10,993 nucleotides of DNA, taken from Pseudomonadota bacterium. GTDB lineage: Bacteria > Pseudomonadota > Alphaproteobacteria > Rhizobiales > Xanthobacteraceae. The DNA is taken from positions 1 to 10,993 of the forward strand of contig JAEVZN010000156.1 of assembly GCA_023392205.1 (NCBI GenBank), written 5' to 3'. Below, in pieces: positions 6,688 to 10,993 of this stretch. The number at the start of each line of letters is the position of its first letter. The first letter of the stretch is position 1. Below the pieces are notes generated by a model. It was given only the letters and a program-made list of their open reading frames with translations, was not told the origin of the DNA and ran no database searches. The position numbers and the translations under genes are program-made.

Positions 6688-9201
6688 TCAGGCGGCGGCC
6701 ACGCGTTGCAAGTTGGGCTGGACCGGGAATTTGCAGGTGAAGGTCGTTCCCTGACCCACGGTGGACTCCACATCGATTGTGCCGCCATGCAACTGAACGA
6801 AGGAGCGCACAATCGACAAGCCAAGCCCGGCCCCGCGATGACTGGAGCCAAGCGAGTGACTTTCGAACCTGTCAAAAATGCGGCTGCGGACCTCTTGCGG
6901 GATTCCTGGCCCCTGATCGGTGACTGAGAACGACACCTCGTTCTTATCGCGGCTGGCGCGCAGAACGATCCGCGATCCGGGCGGTGAGAAGCCGACGGCA
7001 TTCGACAGGAGGTTATAAAGCACCTGCCGGATGCGCCGCTCGTCGGCCGAAAAGATGCCGATATCCTCGGGCGTCTCGATGTCGAGCGCGATATTGTCGG
7101 TTGCCAGCCGGTCGCGGACACCTTCGGCCGCGCCTTCCATGGTCTTGCGGATATCGACGTTCCCGAGATTGAGCGTCATGGCGCCTGCATCGATGGTGGC
7201 CAGATCGAGAATGTCATTGATCAGCGCAAGCAGCGTATTGGTCGAAACGGTGATATAGCCGAGATATTCCGATTGCCGTCCGGTCAGCGGTCCGGTCGCG
7301 GGATCGCCGAGGAAATGCGCAAAGCCGATGATGTTGGTCAGCGGCGAGCGCAATTCGTAGGAGACGTGATGCAGGAAGTCGATCTTGACCTGATCGGCAT
7401 TTTCCAGTGCCTCGTTGCGCTCACGCAGCGCGCGCTCGACATTCACGGTATCGGTGATGTCCTGGAAGGTGACCAGGGTCGCCCCGTCCGGCAAGGGCAG
7501 CGTCGAGAGATCGATGACGCTGCCGTCGCGACGTTCCAGCCGGCCCTTGATCGGATCGCGCTGGCCGATCGAAGTCACGGCCGAGCGCAAGGCGCGCAAG
7601 GTCTGGTCTTCGGGCTGTAGCGGCGCGCACCATGCAATGACCGCTTCGATATGCGGGCGTTCGGCCAGCGCCTCGGCGGGCAGCTTCCACATCTCCTGGA
7701 AAGCCGGATTGTGCAGCCGCAGCCGCCCGTCACTGGCAAACACCGCGACCGCCTCGGTGAGGTTGTCGAGCGTCTCGCCCTGCACCCGGATCAGGGCATC
7801 GAAGCGGCGTTCAAGATCGAGGCGCTCGCTGACATCGTCGAACAGATAGGTCACGCCGCCTTCGGTGTTGGGCGTGGTCACCACGCGCAGGGTGCGGCCG
7901 TCGGGCAGATGCCAGAGGTCCTCGCGTGCTTCGATCGCACGATAGGCCTCGTGAAGCTGGTTCTTCCAAGTGCGGAAGTCCTGCTGCTCGGGAAGTTTGC
8001 GGGCCGCGCGCAGGCGGTCGAGCAGGCCGGAATCGGTCGGAGCGGTGTCGAGAAAGGCGGTGTCGAGATCCCAGAGCAGACGATAGGCGGAATTGTAGAA
8101 GCGCAGCGACTGGTCGGCACCGAAGATTGCAACGCCGGTCGCGAGCTGATCGAGCGTGCGCCGGTGCGCGTGGACCATGCGCGCCATGTCGGCGCGCACA
8201 TTCTCGACTTCGGTTGCATCGACGCCGACGCCGGCGCTGCCGCTGCGGGTCGGCAATTCCACCACATCGAATATGCGACGCGCGCCCGCGACCACGGCTG
8301 GTACACGTTCGCGATAGGGCTCGCCCCCTTCGCGCATCCGCGCCGCCTGTTCGCGTGCGGAGCGGTCCAGCAATTCGAGATTGCGCTCGACGGCTTCTGC
8401 CGGTTCGCGGGCCTCGACGGCGCTGGCATAAGCGGCATTGACGAAATCCAGCCGTCCCTCATGGTCGCGCGCCCAGACCGGAAACGGCAGCGAATCTATG
8501 AGCGTCCGCAATGCCGTCATGTCCTCGACCAGGCCTTCGTGACGGATCGCCAGGGCCGCGAGTTCGCCCTTCACGCCACTGACATCGCGCAGCCGCATCA
8601 CTGCCCGCCCGCCGATGGCGCGGCCCTCCGCCTCGATCGCCTTGCCGCCCAGTGTCGTGAGCGTCATCGCGAAGCCTTCGCCATCGGAGCGCAGGCGGCT
8701 GACCGCGTGCTCCATGGCTTGCGCCTGGTCGGCGGACAACCATGAGCCGAAGGCGAGAATACGCTGCGGCATGGTCGCCAGGGTGATGATGTTCACGTCG
8801 CCGATGATGTCCGGCTCGTCCGAACCGGCCGGCCATCCGACGACGATTTGCGGCTCGGACAGAAGCAGCGCATGCACGCGGTCGACTTCCGCCGTCAGCG
8901 TGCTGATGTCCTGCCGTGCGGCGATCTCGGCCGCCGCCGCCTTCTGCCGTGCGCGAACCAGAAGAATGGACGTCACGACAGCGAAAAGAAGGACGCCAAG
9001 GGTGAGCGTCAGGGCTGCAATTTCATGCCGGTCGAGGCTGCCGAGGACTGACAGATACAGGGAAATCGTGTCCGCGCCTTGCGCCTGGGCTTGCGGACCG
9101 TCCCACACGGTCCAGATCGCGGTCCAGCATGCGATGCGCAATGCCATGCGTCCGCAACGCTGCGGGTCGGCGCCATCAACGCCGCCGTTCGACCGATTCA
9201 T
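6688..9201 (-). CDS. divL: DivL-like membrane PAS kinase homologue with tyrosine in the H-box
   Basis: An 837-residue membrane protein of histidine-kinase architecture. In Caulobacter, DivL acts in cell-cycle control by binding DivK-phosphate and tuning the CckA-CtrA relay. The N-terminus has a signal-like stretch (about 20-42), then a membrane segment at 61-83. Three PAS domains are visible at about 234-330, 347-456 and 478-585, with a probable degenerate fourth near 105-208. The H-box at 609-620 reads FLHHVSYELRSP, placing Tyr 615 where sensor kinases have the phosphoacceptor His; this matches DivL (Tyr 550 in Caulobacter). The ATP-binding domain keeps its N-box (NLLSNA, 730-735, with Gly 737 where Lys is common), G1 box DQGPG (762-766), F-box FDRF (776-779) and G2 box GAGLGL (790-795). 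There is no receiver domain. The start is uncertain: the ATG at 9201 has AGGA touching it, and Met 19 (9147) would begin a neater signal peptide. A plain sensor kinase is the alternative annotation, less likely given the Tyr. Confidence 0.85.
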   Translation of the reverse strand: MNRSNGGVDGADPQRCGRMALRIACWTAIWTVWDGPQAQAQGADTISLYLSVLGSLDRHEIAALTLTLGVLLFAVVTSILLVRARQKAAAAEIAARQDISTLTAEVDRVHALLLSEPQIVVGWPAGSDEPDIIGDVNIITLATMPQRILAFGSWLSADQAQAMEHAVSRLRSDGEGFAMTLTTLGGKAIEAEGRAIGGRAVMRLRDVSGVKGELAALAIRHEGLVEDMTALRTLIDSLPFPVWARDHEGRLDFVNAAYASAVEAREPAEAVERNLELLDRSAREQAARMREGGEPYRERVPAVVAGARRIFDVVELPTRSGSAGVGVDATEVENVRADMARMVHAHRRTLDQLATGVAIFGADQSLRFYNSAYRLLWDLDTAFLDTAPTDSGLLDRLRAARKLPEQQDFRTWKNQLHEAYRAIEAREDLWHLPDGRTLRVVTTPNTEGGVTYLFDDVSERLDLERRFDALIRVQGETLDNLTEAVAVFASDGRLRLHNPAFQEMWKLPAEALAERPHIEAVIAWCAPLQPEDQTLRALRSAVTSIGQRDPIKGRLERRDGSVIDLSTLPLPDGATLVTFQDITDTVNVERALRERNEALENADQVKIDFLHHVSYELRSPLTNIIGFAHFLGDPATGPLTGRQSEYLGYITVSTNTLLALINDILDLATIDAGAMTLNLGNVDIRKTMEGAAEGVRDRLATDNIALDIETPEDIGIFSADERRIRQVLYNLLSNAVGFSPPGSRIVLRASRDKNEVSFSVTDQGPGIPQEVRSRIFDRFESHSLGSSHRGAGLGLSIVRSFVQLHGGTIDVESTVGQGTTFTCKFPVQPNLQRVAAA

Positions 9202-9394
9202 TCCTGCATACCCGTTGCCCCCAATACGATCTTCGGCCGGATGCTGACCGCGCCCGGTTCAAACCCGTATTGTCTTTCCAGGACGCATACCGACGCCGCG
9301 CTGCGCAAGGCAGCCGCGAATCATCTCACTTTACCCTCAGGCCGCGCGATGCGGTAAGAGTCCAGATCGTGAACGGGAAATGATGCGCAGATTC
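9195..9394. promoter_or_regulatory. Four GANTC sites around the divL upstream region
   Basis: The 201-bp gap between the Rrf2 gene and divL (9202-9402) contains no gene I can support and should hold the divL promoter. GANTC, the CcrM methylation target in alphaproteobacteria, occurs at 9195-9199 (inside the first codons of divL), 9318-9322, 9358-9362 and 9390-9394. Scanning the whole window by eye I found 23 sites, so the other 10.8 kb has only about 19. In Caulobacter, promoter GANTC sites link transcription to replication through CcrM and GcrA. No CtrA box (TTAACC or paired TTAA) and no convincing -35/-10 pair was seen here. Confidence 0.4.
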
Positions 9395-9402
9395 GGAAGC
9401 GC

Positions 9403-9819
9403 TCAGGCCTGCAGGAGCCCGTCTGCGCGCCTCACCAGATCGTCGAGACTGATGGTTGCGAGCGATGTCAGGAATGCCTGCTCGGCCTGCGATAAAGCGG
9501 GCATGACCACTCTGGCAATCAGGTCGGAGCCTGGCAGGTGCTGGTCCGTGGCCTCGTCAGTGGTGCCGGCCGCGCGCAGGATTTCGTCTGCGGTGAATTC
9601 GCGTTTGCTGCGTCCCAGTTCAAAGCCGCCGCGGGGACCGCGTACACCGCGCAGAATGCCGTCGTGAACGAGAGCTTGCAGCACCGGTTCGAGATGGCGT
9701 GGCGGCAAACCGTGCCGCGATGCGAGCGCTTTGGCGGAAACGGGTTTCATTGTCGCGTTTAAAGCCACGTCGATGACAGCCGCGATCGCGAGAACGCCTT
9801 TTCGGGATAGCAGCGGCAT
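9403..9819 (-). CDS. Rrf2-family transcriptional regulator without cysteines
   Basis: A 138-residue DNA-binding protein of the Rrf2 family (IscR, NsrR, RirA, CymR). The winged helix-turn-helix covers about 4-70: KPVSAKALASRHGLPPRHLE (25-44) forms the turn and recognition helix, and GVRGPRGGFELGR (58-70) is the wing with the family's G-x-x-GGF/Y-x-L signature. FTADEILRAA (75-84) begins the dimerisation helix. Members that bind Fe-S clusters carry three cysteines after this point; this protein has none anywhere, so a cluster held by cysteines is excluded and it more likely senses through protein contacts, as CymR does, or a ligand. An AT-rich region with a 17-bp inverted repeat lies 24 bases upstream of the start, suggesting autoregulation. 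The regulated pathway is unknown. It stands as a single gene between dut and divL with its own gaps (110 bp and 201 bp). Confidence 0.9.
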   Translation of the reverse strand: MPLLSRKGVLAIAAVIDVALNATMKPVSAKALASRHGLPPRHLEPVLQALVHDGILRGVRGPRGGFELGRSKREFTADEILRAAGTTDEATDQHLPGSDLIARVVMPALSQAEQAFLTSLATISLDDLVRRADGLLQA

Positions 9820-9843
9820 TCCAAATTCACTCTTAATATATGT

Positions 9844-9860
9844 GGTTATGATATATAACC
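9844..9860 (-). promoter_or_regulatory. Inverted repeat, likely operator of the Rrf2 gene
   Basis: GGTTAT (9844-9849) and ATAACC (9855-9860) are perfect inverted arms separated by 5 bases, in the AT-rich stretch just upstream of the Rrf2 gene. The centre lies about 33 bases before the start codon, where a promoter -10 region or transcription start would be expected; TATATAT and TATATT runs here could supply a -10. Rrf2 dimers bind imperfect palindromes in their own promoters, so self-repression is a reasonable inference. Binding is not shown by the sequence alone. Confidence 0.55.
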
Positions 9861-9876
9861 GTATTGTATTGCGGTG

Positions 9877-9892
9877 CCGTGTCTAGACATGG
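9877..9892. promoter_or_regulatory. Second palindrome upstream of the Rrf2 gene, around GTCTAGAC
   Basis: The ten bases TGTCTAGACA (9880-9889) are a perfect palindrome, extended to 16 bases (CC at 9877-9878, GG at 9891-9892) with one mismatched pair. It lies 58 bases upstream of the Rrf2 start codon and 37 bases beyond the dut stop. It differs in sequence from the AT-rich repeat nearby, so if it is a binding site it probably serves another protein. It may also be part of a weak promoter: TTGTCG (9905-9910) stands 17 bases upstream of TCTAGA on the coding strand, a poor sigma-70 match. Confidence 0.35.
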
Positions 9893-9929
9893 ACGCCCGG
9901 ATATCGACAATTTTTGACCGCAAACGTGG

Positions 9930-10388
9930 CTAAAGCGCACCAGTTGAGCCGAAGCCCCCACTTCCGCGCTTGGTTGCGCTGAGTTTTGCAACCGGGCGTA
10001 TGGCCACGAAGGATACCTCTGCAATTACCAGTTGTGCAATCCGCATGCCGCGGGTCACCAAAAACGAATCGGACCCGTGATTGACCAGCAGGACATTCAC
10101 CTCACCCCGATAATCGGCGTCGATGGTGCCCGGGCTGTTGAGAACGGTGATGCCGTGTCTGGCGGCAAGGCCGGAACGGGGACGAACCTGCCCCTCGAAG
10201 CCCTCAGGGATGGCCATAGCGAGGCCCGTCGGCACCATTGCGATAGCGCCGGGCGATATGGTCAATGGCACACCCTCCGGGATCGCCGCCATCAGGTCGA
10301 GGCCGGCGGCCTGTGCGGACTGATATTGCGGCAGCGGCAGGCCCAGCCCGTGCGGGAGCTGGACGATTTCGAGCGTCGCTTGTGTCAC
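9930..10388 (-). CDS. dut: dUTP diphosphatase (dUTPase), trimeric type
   Basis: Cytoplasmic enzyme that hydrolyses dUTP to dUMP and pyrophosphate, keeping uracil out of DNA and supplying dUMP for dTMP synthesis. The 152 residues match the homotrimeric family. All five motifs are present: AGLDLMA (28-34), RPRSGLA (69-75), [14 protein letters not shown] (84-97, catalytic Asp 90 and uracil-stacking Tyr 93), RGMRIAQL (113-120) and the C-terminal glycine-rich arm [10 protein letters not shown] (141-150, with the Phe that covers the base). The start codon is GTG (10386-10388) and overlaps the coaBC TGA by four bases, so translation is probably coupled. The stop is TAG. The coaBC-dut pairing is also found in Escherichia coli (dfp-dut) and is conserved in many proteobacteria. 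No terminator was recognised after it. Confidence 0.97.
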   Translation of the reverse strand: MTQATLEIVQLPHGLGLPLPQYQSAQAAGLDLMAAIPEGVPLTISPGAIAMVPTGLAMAIPEGFEGQVRPRSGLAARHGITVLNSPGTIDADYRGEVNVLLVNHGSDSFLVTRGMRIAQLVIAEVSFVAIRPVAKLSATKRGSGGFGSTGAL

Positions 10389-10993
10389 TGCGTTGGTTTA
10401 TCCAGGGCTTGAGCGATACGGGCAACCAGCGCGCGGGCGACTTCGGACTTGTCCTGCTGCGGCCAGGATTGCACGCCGCTGGCCGAGACCAGATGCACGG
10501 CGTTGCGATCGCCACCCATCACACCGGTGCCCGGCGACACGTCATTGGCAACGATCCAGTCGCAACCTTTCGAAGCGAGTTTGCTTTGGGCATGCGCAAT
10601 CACGTTCTCGGTCTCGGCCGCGAACCCGACGACGAGCTGTGGACGGCCGGCATTCATGCGGGCGACGCTGGCGAGAATGTCCGGATTTTCGATCATGTTG
10701 AAGGCGGGCGGACCTGAGCGTCCCTTCTTGATCTTCTGCGGCTGCGCTTCGACGCCCCAGTCGGCGACGGCGGCCGCGAAGATCGCGACATCCGCGGGAA
10801 GGGATGTCTGCACGGCGGCCAGCATTTCACGCGCGGTCTGCACATGAAGTGTCGTTGCACCCATTGGATCTGGGAGATTGACAGGTCCGGACACGAGCAC
10901 GACGTCGGCGCCGGCAGCCACGGCGGCTGCAGCGATCGCGTGGCCCTGTTTGCCGGACGAGCGGTTGGCGATGTAGCGCACCGGATCGATCGG
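10385..10993 (-). CDS. coaBC: CoaBC, C-terminal phosphopantothenoylcysteine synthetase domain (partial)
   Basis: CoaBC makes 4'-phosphopantetheine for coenzyme A: the CoaB half joins cysteine to 4'-phosphopantothenate using CTP, and the N-terminal CoaC half decarboxylates the product with FMN. Only 202 codons plus the stop are present; the frame stays open past the right edge, so the CoaC half and the true start lie outside. The visible part begins at [17 protein letters not shown], the conserved opening of the CoaB nucleotide-binding domain. It continues with [42 protein letters not shown], and DWIVANDVS followed by [11 protein letters not shown], all typical of CoaB. The Val of PVRYI is encoded by GTG (10979-10981), which could be mistaken for a start, but the open frame and homology continue upstream. 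The gene overlaps dut. Confidence 0.96.
   Translation of the reverse strand, partial: PIDPVRYIANRSSGKQGHAIAAAAVAAGADVVLVSGPVNLPDPMGATTLHVQTAREMLAAVQTSLPADVAIFAAAVADWGVEAQPQKIKKGRSGPPAFNMIENPDILASVARMNAGRPQLVVGFAAETENVIAHAQSKLASKGCDWIVANDVSPGTGVMGGDRNAVHLVSASGVQSWPQQDKSEVARALVARIAQALDKPTQ

Noticed and set aside
7651..8745. Long plus-strand open frame (364 codons) opposite divL
   Set aside because: It is antisense to conserved PAS-domain coding sequence, shows no domain of its own, and is explained by codon bias at high GC.
9252..9270. GTTCAAACC resembling a tRNA T-loop in the gap before divL
   Set aside because: Only three bases of flanking stem pair, and no acceptor, anticodon or D arm can be built around it.
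9395..9410. Possible terminator after the Rrf2 gene
   Set aside because: GC-rich bases are present, but no stable stem followed by a T run was found on the coding strand.
9831..9838. Single TTAA near the Rrf2 start as a CtrA site
   Set aside because: There is no second TTAA at the required 7-base spacing and no TTAACC form, so it does not meet the CtrA consensus.

Overview
The window is a block of chromosomal housekeeping genes from a high-GC bacterium, almost certainly an alphaproteobacterium and most likely of the Hyphomicrobiales (Rhizobiales; Bradyrhizobium/Rhodopseudomonas-like). That placement is inferred from a DivL-type cell-cycle kinase homologue, an alphaproteobacterial-type AddAB pair, and a TsaE-phosphotransferase fusion that I recall from that order. 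No tRNA, rRNA, insertion sequence, integrase, CRISPR array or toxin-antitoxin pair was seen. All eight genes lie on the minus strand, so the text below runs from high to low coordinates, in the direction of transcription.

Right end (10993-9930): the C-terminal half of coaBC (the phosphopantothenoylcysteine synthetase part; its N-terminus is beyond the right edge) overlaps dut (dUTPase) by four bases, with dut starting at GTG. A 110-bp AT-rich gap follows, holding two inverted repeats. It lies upstream of a cysteine-free Rrf2-family regulator (9403-9819).

Middle (9402-4387): a 201-bp gap with four GANTC sites precedes an 837-codon membrane PAS kinase whose H-box has Tyr in place of the phosphoacceptor His, the hallmark of DivL. 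Five bases further on is one ORF fusing TsaE (tRNA t6A synthesis ATPase) to an AmgK-like sugar kinase. After 31 bp comes a MurU-like nucleotidyltransferase. AmgK and MurU together would return cell-wall MurNAc to UDP-MurNAc.

Left end (4312-1): after a 74-bp gap, addB and addA overlap (ATGA). They encode the AddAB helicase-nuclease for double-strand break repair; addA is cut by the left edge after about 398 codons. divL to addA can plausibly be read as one operon joining cell-cycle signalling, tRNA modification, wall recycling and recombination.

No undescribed system stands out. The points most worth a second look are the DivL-type tyrosine H-box, the TsaE-AmgK fusion, the GANTC cluster before divL, and the Rrf2 gene with its likely operator.
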